Positions 1 through 6,927 of a DNA stretch of 12,107 nt are shown here, piece after piece. The DNA is taken from NCBI GenBank assembly GCA_902490055.1, contig CABUCP010000044.1, forward strand, positions 1 to 12,107, given 5' to 3'. The position numbers and the translations under genes were made by a program. Under the pieces are notes generated by a model. It searched no databases, was not told the DNA's origin, and saw nothing but the letters and a program-made list of their open reading frames with translations. The stretch's first letter is position 1. The number at the start of each line of letters is the position of its first letter. This DNA comes from an uncultured Klebsiella sp. GTDB lineage: Bacteria > Pseudomonadota > Gammaproteobacteria > Enterobacterales > Enterobacteriaceae.

Positions 1-12
1 TTACGCAGACTG

Positions 13-18
13 AATAAT
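13..18 (+). promoter_or_regulatory. Possible -10 promoter hexamer upstream of fha (weak)
   Basis: AATAAT matches five of six bases of the sigma70 -10 consensus TATAAT. Transcription from it would start near position 25, just before the hairpin at 30-72. The matching -35 element would lie left of the window edge, so it cannot be checked. The hexamer could be chance, or fha could be transcribed from further upstream as part of a longer operon. No sigma54-type GG-N10-GC element was seen in the 99 bases before fha. Confidence 0.2.
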
Positions 19-29
19 ACTTGTTAACT

Positions 30-72
30 CGCAAACGCCGCCGTTCTTATTCCGAGAGCGGCCGCGTTTGTG
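30..72 (+). promoter_or_regulatory. Predicted stem-loop in the leader of fha
   Basis: Positions 30-48 pair with 54-72 around a five-base loop (49-53). Of 19 facing positions, 15 are Watson-Crick, three are G-U (31/71, 44/58, 48/54) and one is a C/C mismatch (39/63). The outer core is a near-perfect 12-base inverted repeat (32-43 against 59-70, 11 matches). The G-U pairs work only in RNA read from the + strand, so the structure fits the fha transcript. No U-run follows, so it does not look like an intrinsic terminator. It ends 16 bases before the ribosome binding site. It could stabilise the 5' end of the mRNA, mark a processing site between operon genes, or be an operator. The pairing was worked out by hand and no energy was computed. 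Confidence 0.6.
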
Positions 73-88
73 CGCCAATCATCTCAGC

Positions 89-93
89 AGGAA
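89..93 (+). promoter_or_regulatory. Ribosome binding site of fha
   Basis: AGGAA lies six bases before the ATG at 100. This supports that start over alternatives. The site contains GGA in an otherwise open stretch 3' of the leader hairpin. Confidence 0.7.
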
Positions 94-99
94 TAGGCT

Positions 100-1884
100 A
101 TGCGATTCACGATTATTTCGACCAAAGCCGGTCATCAGCCACCGCAGGGCAGCTGTGACTTTTACGCGCCGGGCGGTACCATTGGGCGCGGCACGGACAA
201 CAACCTGGTGCTGCCGGATGACGACCGCGCCATCTCTCGCCTGCAGGCCATCGTCCACGTGGCGACGGATGGCGAGTGTAAAATCACCAACCGCGGTAAC
301 GTCACCCGGGTAGTACTTAACGATATCCCGCTTGAGCGGGGACGTCAGGTTGAGTTGCAGGACGGCGACATCCTTAGCATCGACGAGTACCGCATTGAGG
401 TAAACGATCTGCTGTTGGATAGCCAACCGGTCAGCCGTATGGCGGCCAGCGGCCAACCGCCTGCCGCGAAGCCGACCACGCCGCCGCCGGCCGCAACGCC
501 AGCAGCGACGGAAGCCGCGCCAACCGCCGTGCCGTCGGCAATCTGGGATAGCCTGATGGAAGAATTTTCCATTTCCGACAGCATCTCCAGCAGCCGGGCC
601 AAACCGCAGGCCGATCTCACACCGAATCCGTTTGCCGAGCCTAAGGCTACCGAACGTAATCCAGAAGATCCGCTGGCGATGTTCACCGACAGCGAGCCTC
701 TGTTCGAACGCCCGGCGGTGGCGACTGACGACCTGTTTGCCGATGACACGCCATTTAACGGCAACAGCATCTTTGCCGACGTCACGCCAACCACCCTCGT
801 GCCGCCCGACGAAAAACCGGTGCAGTCGACAACGGTTGAACCGCAGGAAGAGTTGGATCCGCTGGCCCTGTTTGGCGGCGACACGGGCGCGAAAACCGTG
901 CGTAATGACGATCCGCTGGGCTTGATGGGCGGGGCGCCGCTGACTCCGGTTGATACTTTCAGCACCGAAGAGGCTGTTAAAACGACATCGTCTAAGACGC
1001 CCGACGAGCCGGATGCGATCTTCGAATCCCCGTTATTTATGAGCCAGCCGCCGCAGGAACCGCCGGCTACCATCCCTGAGCCGCGACATGAGCCCATTCG
1101 TTCGCAGCCGATGCCTGCCGAACCTGAAGTTGCGCCGGAAATAACTCTGCCGACGCCACAGACCGTGGTACGCCAGGCGGCGCAGACGCCGAAAGGGCGA
1201 TTAAGTATCGATCCGCTGCGCAATGAGGCCAGCGCCGCCAGCACCCCGCAGGCTGGTAACGGTGAAGTACTCCAGGGTGAGCTACTGGACGCCTTGCTCG
1301 AAGGCATGGGACTTGGCGATATGCAGCCGGTACCGCAGTTTGATAAAGAGAACATGCGCCAGTTCGGACAGATGCTGAGCATGTTTTCACAGGGTACCGT
1401 TGCGCTACTCTCGTCGCGTTCGATCCTCAAGCGCGGCGTGAAAGCCGACATGACGATGGTGCTGGATGACGCCAACAATCCGTTTAAGCTGCTGCCGTCG
1501 GGTAAAACCGTACTGATGCAGATGTTCGGCGCGCGGATGCCGGGCTTTATGCCGCCGAAAAAATCGGTTCGCGATGCGCTGATTGACCTGCAGGCTCACC
1601 AGTTGGGGATGATCTCCGGGATCCGCGCGATTATCGCCGCGATGCTGCAATCGTTTAATCCTGAGCAGTTGGAAGAAGAGGCCAGACGCGACGGCGCCAT
1701 CTCTCGCCTGGCGCTGCCGGCCAGCCGTAAAGCGGCGCTATGGGACCACTTCGTACGCACCTATGGCGAAACCGCCGGTGAAATTGAAGACGATTTCCAT
1801 ACCTTATTTGGCGAGGCATTCCTCTATGCCTACGACATGGAAGTCAATCAATACAAAGACTCACAAAGCGGATCGGAAGAATAA
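100..1884 (+). CDS. fha: T6SS FHA-domain scaffold protein Fha (TagH/ImpI family)
   Basis: Cytoplasmic scaffold of the T6SS threonine phosphorylation pathway. In known systems PpkA phosphorylates Fha, which promotes assembly of the machine. The protein has 594 residues in three parts. An FHA domain occupies about residues 1-105, with G29-R30, S46-R47, N64 and N74 in the usual phosphothreonine-binding places and a closing DGD at 88-90. A Pro/Ala/Asp-rich linker, probably disordered, runs from about 112 to 385. A compact C-terminal domain (about 390-590), typical of T6SS Fha proteins, begins near LLDALLEGMGLGD. The SxxH histidine common in FHA domains is Gln49 here. The linker carries DPL motifs at residues 190, 253, 271 and 371. 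At about 270 residues the linker makes the protein longer than Pseudomonas Fha1 (roughly 500 residues). The start is set by AGGAA at 89-93, and the stop overlaps the pppA start by one base. The family call is firm; details of partner binding are inferred. Confidence 0.93.
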   Translation: MRFTIISTKAGHQPPQGSCDFYAPGGTIGRGTDNNLVLPDDDRAISRLQAIVHVATDGECKITNRGNVTRVVLNDIPLERGRQVELQDGDILSIDEYRIEVNDLLLDSQPVSRMAASGQPPAAKPTTPPPAATPAATEAAPTAVPSAIWDSLMEEFSISDSISSSRAKPQADLTPNPFAEPKATERNPEDPLAMFTDSEPLFERPAVATDDLFADDTPFNGNSIFADVTPTTLVPPDEKPVQSTTVEPQEELDPLALFGGDTGAKTVRNDDPLGLMGGAPLTPVDTFSTEEAVKTTSSKTPDEPDAIFESPLFMSQPPQEPPATIPEPRHEPIRSQPMPAEPEVAPEITLPTPQTVVRQAAQTPKGRLSIDPLRNEASAASTPQAGNGEVLQGELLDALLEGMGLGDMQPVPQFDKENMRQFGQMLSMFSQGTVALLSSRSILKRGVKADMTMVLDDANNPFKLLPSGKTVLMQMFGARMPGFMPPKKSVRDALIDLQAHQLGMISGIRAIIAAMLQSFNPEQLEEEARRDGAISRLALPASRKAALWDHFVRTYGETAGEIEDDFHTLFGEAFLYAYDMEVNQYKDSQSGSEE

Positions 1885-2678
1885 TGGATATCACCACGGC
1901 TTCTCTTTCCCGTCAGGGAACCCGCGCCACCAATCAGGATCAGACCGGCGAAAATGTCGGCGAACGCTCCGCCTGCTTTGTAGTCTGCGACGGCGTTGCC
2001 GGGCTACCCGGCGGTGAGATGGCGGCGGAACTGGCGCGCAACGCCATCCTTGAACAGTTTGACGGCGATAATCATCTCAACCCGCAGGCTATTCGCCGAT
2101 ATGTTCAGCAGGCCAACGGCGCCATTCGGCAACAGCAGCAGGCGACGCCGGATTATCACCGGATGGGCACGACGCTGGTGAGTTTGTTTATCGACCGCGA
2201 TTATAAACTGGCTTACTGGGCGCACGCCGGCGACAGCAGGCTGTACCTGTTCCGCCGCGGCTGGCTGTATCACGTCACCACCGACCATAGCTTGGTTCAG
2301 CAGATGAAAGATGCCGGGCATCAGACTGACGATATCAATAGCAATCTGTTGTACCGGGCGTTAGGCATGACCAGCGACGGCGCGGAGGCCAGCTACAGCG
2401 ATGTGGTGCCGGTCGAAGACGGCGACGCCTTTTTGCTTTGCACCGATGGGTTCTGGCACGCCGTCGGCGAAGAGCAAATGAAATCCGCCCTGCAGATGGT
2501 CAACACCCCGCAGGAGTGGTTAACCCTGATGAATCAGTACCTTCAGAGAAACAATGATGGCGCTCAGGCCTCGCAAGATAACTACAGCGCCGTGGCGGTA
2601 TGGATGGGCAGTCCGCAAGAGGCGACGCTATTGCACACGCTGGCGGACGCCGCGCAATTTTTCCCCCTGCGGGATTGA
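1884..2678 (+). CDS. pppA: T6SS PP2C-family Ser/Thr protein phosphatase PppA
   Basis: Cytoplasmic metal-dependent phosphatase that removes phosphate from Fha and so opposes PpkA. In known systems this resets the machine or lets it reposition. The 264 residues show the PP2C motif series in order: RxxNQD at 14-19, the metal ligand D36 in CDGV, GTTLV near residue 95, AGDSR with D117, TDGFW with D188, and DNYSAV with D232. All expected metal-binding aspartates are present, so the enzyme should be active. The length fits a stand-alone PP2C domain, with no signal peptide or membrane segment. The ATG shares its A with the fha stop codon (TAATG), and GGAAGA at 1875-1880 inside fha acts as ribosome binding site. 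This points to coupled translation of scaffold and phosphatase. Confidence 0.93.
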   Translation: MDITTASLSRQGTRATNQDQTGENVGERSACFVVCDGVAGLPGGEMAAELARNAILEQFDGDNHLNPQAIRRYVQQANGAIRQQQQATPDYHRMGTTLVSLFIDRDYKLAYWAHAGDSRLYLFRRGWLYHVTTDHSLVQQMKDAGHQTDDINSNLLYRALGMTSDGAEASYSDVVPVEDGDAFLLCTDGFWHAVGEEQMKSALQMVNTPQEWLTLMNQYLQRNNDGAQASQDNYSAVAVWMGSPQEATLLHTLADAAQFFPLRD

Positions 2679-2699
2679 GACAGGCAGAGAAGGATTTTT

Positions 2700-3689
2700 A
2701 TGAAACATTGGATATTGGGCGCGGCAATACTTGCCGCCACCGGCGTCGCGCAGGCGGAAAACTACCGCATCGTGCAATCGCCAGCGCAAAAACTGGATGT
2801 CTGGATCGATAACATTAAGGGTAATACCGCGCAAAGCTGGTGCGCCAACGAGGTCGCGCTGCGCATCGTCGCCAACGGCAATAAAAACGTTAAGGTGCTG
2901 GATAATTTCCTGCCGCGCGTCGGCGCGTTAATGGGGCATCAATGTTCACGTTTACAGCAGCTGAACTGGACGCTGGTTGATGGTAATAACGGGCGCATCG
3001 CCGAGGGCAGCGCGGCAAAAAATAAAAAATGGGCGGTAAAAGTCACGCCGGCAACAGTCGCCGCGACGGCGGAAAAACCGGCCGCACCGGCCTGGCTGCC
3101 GCCGGAAGAGAAGGCGGAAAAACTATCTCCCGTCGCCGACCGTACGCCGTGGCAGGAGTTCACCTTACAGGGTGGCTGCCGACTGCGCACCTTCTGGCAG
3201 GATAACGCCACGGCGCCGGCCTTGTTCATTCCGGCCGTTGAATCCGGCAACTGCGAAAAAGGCGGTTGGCTGAGCGGGCGCACGGTGATTACCCAATCGG
3301 CAAATGGCGAAGAAAAGCAAACTACCGTGACGTTCGTGCACGGTTTTCCGGTACTCGGCCTTAACGCCGCGGCTGACCCCAACAAACTGCTGATCACCGC
3401 GGTCAATAACCAACGCATGGTGGTCAGCCATGAGAACGCCCAACAAAGCTGGATGATTTTACCTTACGTCGCTAATCAGAACGGCTGGCAGATGACCGGC
3501 ACGCTGGCTATCGAAATTTCCCGTGAGCTGGCAAACGATTCGGCACGCCTACAGGCGCGCGTGGATGCGGCACGTAGCGTATGGGCGCCCTGGCTGGCGC
3601 CTGATATCAAACTCAAGGTCGTATTGGTTGACGGCCTGCACCCGCTGCTGCGCGACCCGGCCGCCAGCGCCTGGCGTGCGGCAAATTGA
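2700..3689 (+). CDS. Secreted T6SS-associated protein, candidate periplasmic regulator (RtkS-like)
   Basis: A 329-residue protein with a clear Sec signal peptide: MKHW, a hydrophobic core at 5-17, and a likely AQA/EN cut after residue 19. No other membrane segment is seen and there is no lipobox cysteine, so the mature protein should be soluble in the periplasm. It has four cysteines, C48, C82, C160 and C185, whose spacing suggests two disulfides. A Pro/Ala/Glu-rich linker (about 112-148) separates an N-terminal domain from a larger C-terminal part. I do not recognise a conserved enzymatic motif. It follows pppA after 21 bases, with GAAGGA five bases before the ATG, and precedes tagJ by 9 bases. 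In Serratia marcescens a periplasmic protein, RtkS, interacts with PpkA. Location, secretion and operon partners make this a candidate equivalent, but homology is not shown from sequence alone. It could also be an envelope accessory protein of another kind. Confidence 0.75.
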   Translation: MKHWILGAAILAATGVAQAENYRIVQSPAQKLDVWIDNIKGNTAQSWCANEVALRIVANGNKNVKVLDNFLPRVGALMGHQCSRLQQLNWTLVDGNNGRIAEGSAAKNKKWAVKVTPATVAATAEKPAAPAWLPPEEKAEKLSPVADRTPWQEFTLQGGCRLRTFWQDNATAPALFIPAVESGNCEKGGWLSGRTVITQSANGEEKQTTVTFVHGFPVLGLNAAADPNKLLITAVNNQRMVVSHENAQQSWMILPYVANQNGWQMTGTLAIEISRELANDSARLQARVDAARSVWAPWLAPDIKLKVVLVDGLHPLLRDPAASAWRAAN

Positions 3690-3698
3690 GGAACGGCG

Positions 3699-4493
3699 AT
3701 GAAGACTCTCTATCAACAACTGGCTGGCGAAAGCGTCAGCGCGGCGCTAACGCGTCTGGAAAGCGAGATCAAAAGCCGTCCCGCCGATGCCGATCTGCGG
3801 GCGGCATTCGTCCAGTTTTTGTGTCTGGGCGGTAACTGGTCGCGGGCGCGGGTACAGCTGAAGAGTTGGCTGGCGCTGAAACCGCAGTCCCAGCCCACGG
3901 TGACGCTGCTTGAACAAAGCATTCAGGGCGAACAGCAGCGTGACGATGTTTTTGCCGGTAACGCCCAGCCGCAAATGCCGGACAGCCAGTGGCCATGGCT
4001 ATCGACACTGGTTTCCGCGCTCAATGCGCCGCTCGATATCGCCCAGCAACAGCGTTTGGCGGCATTCGAACAGGCGCCGCTTAACCCCGGCGAACTCAAT
4101 CAAGTAGATGCGCCTGCGCAGCCCTTTACCTGGCTGATGGACGGCGATGCGCGTCTGGGGCCGGTCTGCGAACTTATCGTTAATGGGCGTTATTTCTGGC
4201 TGCCATTTGCCGCCATTGCCGAAATTCGTTTTCAGGCGCCGGCCAGCGTTACCGATCTGGTCTGGCGCCATGCGCTGGTGCGTCTGACCGACGGCAGCGA
4301 GCAGGTTTGCCAGATCCCCGCACGTTACCCTGTCACGCCGGAATCGGATCTTCGCTTCCAGCTGGCGCGGGCGACCGAGTGGCGGCCGCTGGACGACGAC
4401 GGCATGCTGTATCAGGGCTACGGGCAGAAAGTGTGGCTTAACGATAACCAGGAATTCTCCATCCTCTCTCTCGACGTAGTGAGTTTTGCATGA
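3699..4493 (+). CDS. tagJ: T6SS accessory protein TagJ (ImpE family)
   Basis: Cytoplasmic accessory protein. Family members bind the sheath protein TssB and/or ClpV and are thought to help sheath handling or recycling. The 264 residues fit the family length. The N-terminal part (about 1-125) is helical with a TPR-like pattern (aLxrLesEIksRPADADLR, then LCLGGNWSRARVQLKSWL). The C-terminal ImpE part carries the signature GDARLGPVCE at 149-158, then NGRYFWLPF, LVWRHA and a closing GYGQKVWL segment. No signal peptide or catalytic site is visible. GAGGAA at 3688-3693 precedes the ATG by five bases. The gene ends in an ATGA overlap with tssE, so the two are probably translated together. TagJ is not universal in T6SS clusters; its presence fits ClpV encoded downstream. 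Confidence 0.88.
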   Translation: MKTLYQQLAGESVSAALTRLESEIKSRPADADLRAAFVQFLCLGGNWSRARVQLKSWLALKPQSQPTVTLLEQSIQGEQQRDDVFAGNAQPQMPDSQWPWLSTLVSALNAPLDIAQQQRLAAFEQAPLNPGELNQVDAPAQPFTWLMDGDARLGPVCELIVNGRYFWLPFAAIAEIRFQAPASVTDLVWRHALVRLTDGSEQVCQIPARYPVTPESDLRFQLARATEWRPLDDDGMLYQGYGQKVWLNDNQEFSILSLDVVSFA

Positions 4494-5053
4494 CTAAACC
4501 GGTACGTGACGACGACGCGCTACGCAGCGGCTGGCGGGCGCGTAGCAAGCAAGAGACCATCGGCGCGCGCGATAAAATGCAGCCGTCGCTGCTCGACCGC
4601 CTGACCGATAATCAGCCGCAAAAAAAATCGGAGCCGCTTAACAGTAATCTGATTACCCACAGCACGCTGCGTCGCCACGTGCTGCGCGACCTGCAGTGGT
4701 TGTTCAACACCATTAATCATGACGATCCGCAGGTGCTGGCCGATTTGGCGCAGGTGCGGCGCTCGGTGGTTAATTTCGGCGTCGCGCCGCTGGCGGGTAA
4801 GCGGATGTCGGATATCGAATGGCAGGATATTCAGCGCAAACTTACCGAGGCGATCGTCAGCTTCGAACCACGCATTCTGCCGCAGGGGTTACAGGTCCGC
4901 TGTATTTCTGATACCCAGTCACTGGATTTACACAACGTCCTGTCGATTGAAATCAAAGGGCGGCTGTGGTGCGTGCCATATCCATTAGATTTTCTGTTCC
5001 GTACCGATGTGGACCTTGAAAATGGTCACTTTGAATTGAAAGACGCGGGGTAA
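4490..5053 (+). CDS. tssE: T6SS baseplate protein TssE (gp25-like)
   Basis: Baseplate wedge protein related to phage T4 gp25. It helps start polymerisation of the contractile sheath in the cytoplasm. The 187 residues have a charged N-terminal extension (about 1-60, rich in Arg, Asp and Lys) followed by the gp25-like domain. The domain opens with LRRHVLRDLQWLFNT and continues through the conserved VVNFGVAPLAGKRMS segment and a helix ending FEPRILP. The extension puts it at the long end for the family. The ATG overlaps the tagJ stop (ATGA) without a good separate ribosome binding site, so translation is likely coupled. Codons 44-46 form a run of eight A residues (4620-4627) that could allow slippage. 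The next gene, tssF, starts two bases after the stop. Confidence 0.92.
   Translation: MTKPVRDDDALRSGWRARSKQETIGARDKMQPSLLDRLTDNQPQKKSEPLNSNLITHSTLRRHVLRDLQWLFNTINHDDPQVLADLAQVRRSVVNFGVAPLAGKRMSDIEWQDIQRKLTEAIVSFEPRILPQGLQVRCISDTQSLDLHNVLSIEIKGRLWCVPYPLDFLFRTDVDLENGHFELKDAG
4620..4627 (+). repeat. Run of eight A bases in tssE with in-phase A AAA AAA slippery heptamer
   Basis: The codons read CAA AAA AAA TCG, so positions 4621-4627 form A AAA AAA in the phase used for -1 ribosomal slippage in enteric bacteria. A -1 shift would read ATC GGA GCC GCT and then stop at TAA (4639-4641), giving a product of about 50 residues without the gp25 domain. No downstream stimulating structure was identified. 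It may simply encode Lys-Lys in a basic region. Confidence 0.35.
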
Positions 5054-5055
5054 CG

Positions 5056-6927
5056 ATGGAAGGCAAGCTGCTTGAATATTACAACCGCGAACTGGCCTAT
5101 CTCCGCGAGATGGGGGCTGAATTCGCCGAACGGTATCCGAAAGTTGCCGGACGCCTGGGAATGCGCGGCATTGAAGTCGCCGATCCCTACGTTGAGCGGA
5201 TGATGGAAGGTTTCGCCTTTCTGACTTCACGCGTCCAGCTTAAAATGGACGCCGAATTTCCCCGCTTCTCCCAGCGCCTGCTGGAAATGATTGCGCCCAA
5301 CTATCTGGCGTCTACGCCGTCGATGGCGATAGCCGAACTACAGCCGGATATCAACAAGGGCGACCTGAGCAAAGGGTTTGTCGTGCCGCGCGGTACGATG
5401 ATGGACAGCCAGGCGCTGAAGAAAAATGGCGTTACCTGTAGCTACACCACCGCCCACGACGTAACTTTGCTGCCGCTGCGCATCGAGAAAGCCGAACTTG
5501 GCGGGATCCCGGCCGATGTGCCGCTTGCCGCGCTTGGCCTTAGCCAACGCGGCGCCGCCAGCGCTTTACGCATCCGCATGACCTGCGAAGGGGCGCAGAA
5601 CTTGGGCCATCTGACCTTTGACCGGCTGGCGTGTTTCTTAAGCGGCCCGGATATAGAGGCGCTGCGCCTGCTGGAACTGATCCTCGCCCACCAGGTCGGA
5701 ATAGTTTGCCAAACCACCGGGCGCGACCCCATTCGTCTGTCGCTGGGTGAAGAGGCGCTGCGGCAGGAGGGTTTTGCCGCCGACCAGGCTCTATTGCCGG
5801 AGGACCTGCGCAATTTTGATGGTTATCGTCTGCTGCATGAGTACTTTGCCTTCCCGGCACGCTTCCGCTTTATCAGCATCAACGGCCTGGGCAAGCTCAT
5901 CGCCCAGTGCAAGGAAGAAAAATCTTTCGATATCATCATTCTGCTGGATAAAACCGACGCTCGCCTTGAGCAGGTGGTTGAAGCCAGCCACTTTGCGCTG
6001 CACTGCACGCCGGTCATTAATCTGTTTCCGAAAATTGCGGCCCGACAGACGCTCAGCGACAGCCAGCATGAATACCATTTGGTGGTCGATAACATCCGCC
6101 CGCTGGACTATGAAATCTATTCGGTAAGTAAAATTCACGGCAGCGCCGACGGCCACCGCGACGATCGCGAGTTCCGTCCATTCTGGAGTTCATGGAGCCA
6201 GGATGCCGGCGACTATGGCGCCTATTTTTCATTACGCCGCGAGCAGCGGGTGCTCTCCGAACATGCGCTGCGCTACGGAACCCGCACCGGCTATACCGGG
6301 TCGGAAACCTTTGTCTCGCTGGTCGATGAACAGCATGCGCCGTGGCAGGAGGATTTACGGTACATCACCGCTGAAGTGTTGTGCACCAGCCGCGACCTGC
6401 CGCTGATGCTACAGCAGGATCTGGGGCAGTTTGTGCTGGCGGATTCGCTGCCGGTGAAAACGCTGAAAATGCGCAATGGCCCCACGCCGCCGCGCCCGGC
6501 ACTGGCGGAGGGGCTGAGCACCTGGCGGCTGATAAGCCAGCTGCAGATGAACTATCTCAGCCTGATGGACGGCGAAAATGGCGAAGGGGCCGCCGCGCTA
6601 CGTCAGCTATTAGGTCTGTATGCCGGGCTCGCGGAAACCGCCGTCGCCCGGCAAATAGAAGGCGTGCGCAACTGCGTGCTCGAACCGGTGCACCGCAGAG
6701 TGCCAGAACCTGGGCCGATCGTATTCGCCCGCGGCATCGGTATTACCTTAACCGTCGATGAACGCGCCTTTTCCGGCGCCAGCCCGTGGCTATTCGGCAG
6801 CGTACTGGAGCGCGTCTTCGCCCGGCTGGTGTCGCTGAACAGCTTTACCGAGTTCACCTTATGCAGCCAGCAGCGCGGCGAGATCGGTTACTGGGCGCCG
6901 CGCATGGGTAAAAGGGCGTTGATATGA
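5056..6927 (+). CDS. tssF: T6SS baseplate protein TssF (ImpG/VasA family)
   Basis: Large baseplate wedge protein that forms the TssF2-TssG core with TssG and contacts TssE and TssK in the cytoplasm. The 623 residues match the usual family length of about 590-630. The N-terminal signature is intact: LLEYYNRELAYLREMGAEF from residue 5, the FAERYP and VADPYVERMMEGFAFL segments, and FPRF at 68-71 followed by LLEMIAPNYL. Further typical segments include the central FNG-like domain (about 230-300) and the EHALRYG...GSETFVSL region near 395-415. No catalytic motifs are expected. The ATG follows the tssE stop by two bases, with a GGGG stretch at 5047-5050 as a modest ribosome binding site. The stop overlaps tssG (ATGA), which fits the fixed stoichiometry of the two products. 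Confidence 0.95.
   Translation: MEGKLLEYYNRELAYLREMGAEFAERYPKVAGRLGMRGIEVADPYVERMMEGFAFLTSRVQLKMDAEFPRFSQRLLEMIAPNYLASTPSMAIAELQPDINKGDLSKGFVVPRGTMMDSQALKKNGVTCSYTTAHDVTLLPLRIEKAELGGIPADVPLAALGLSQRGAASALRIRMTCEGAQNLGHLTFDRLACFLSGPDIEALRLLELILAHQVGIVCQTTGRDPIRLSLGEEALRQEGFAADQALLPEDLRNFDGYRLLHEYFAFPARFRFISINGLGKLIAQCKEEKSFDIIILLDKTDARLEQVVEASHFALHCTPVINLFPKIAARQTLSDSQHEYHLVVDNIRPLDYEIYSVSKIHGSADGHRDDREFRPFWSSWSQDAGDYGAYFSLRREQRVLSEHALRYGTRTGYTGSETFVSLVDEQHAPWQEDLRYITAEVLCTSRDLPLMLQQDLGQFVLADSLPVKTLKMRNGPTPPRPALAEGLSTWRLISQLQMNYLSLMDGENGEGAAALRQLLGLYAGLAETAVARQIEGVRNCVLEPVHRRVPEPGPIVFARGIGITLTVDERAFSGASPWLFGSVLERVFARLVSLNSFTEFTLCSQQRGEIGYWAPRMGKRALI

Noticed and set aside
21..51. TTGTTA at 21-26 as a -35 element with a -10 near 44-51
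   Set aside because: No hexamer at suitable spacing resembles TATAAT, and the region lies inside the hairpin arm.
30..72. Intrinsic terminator reading of the leader hairpin
   Set aside because: No U-run follows the stem on the + strand. On the - strand the G-U pairs become C/A mismatches and no U-run follows there either.
345..1478. Long open frame on the - strand across fha (377 codons)
   Set aside because: It lies antisense to a well-supported gene, has no recognisable domain and is a low-complexity Ser/Gly/Ala product. In GC-rich DNA with strong codon bias such mirror frames are common.
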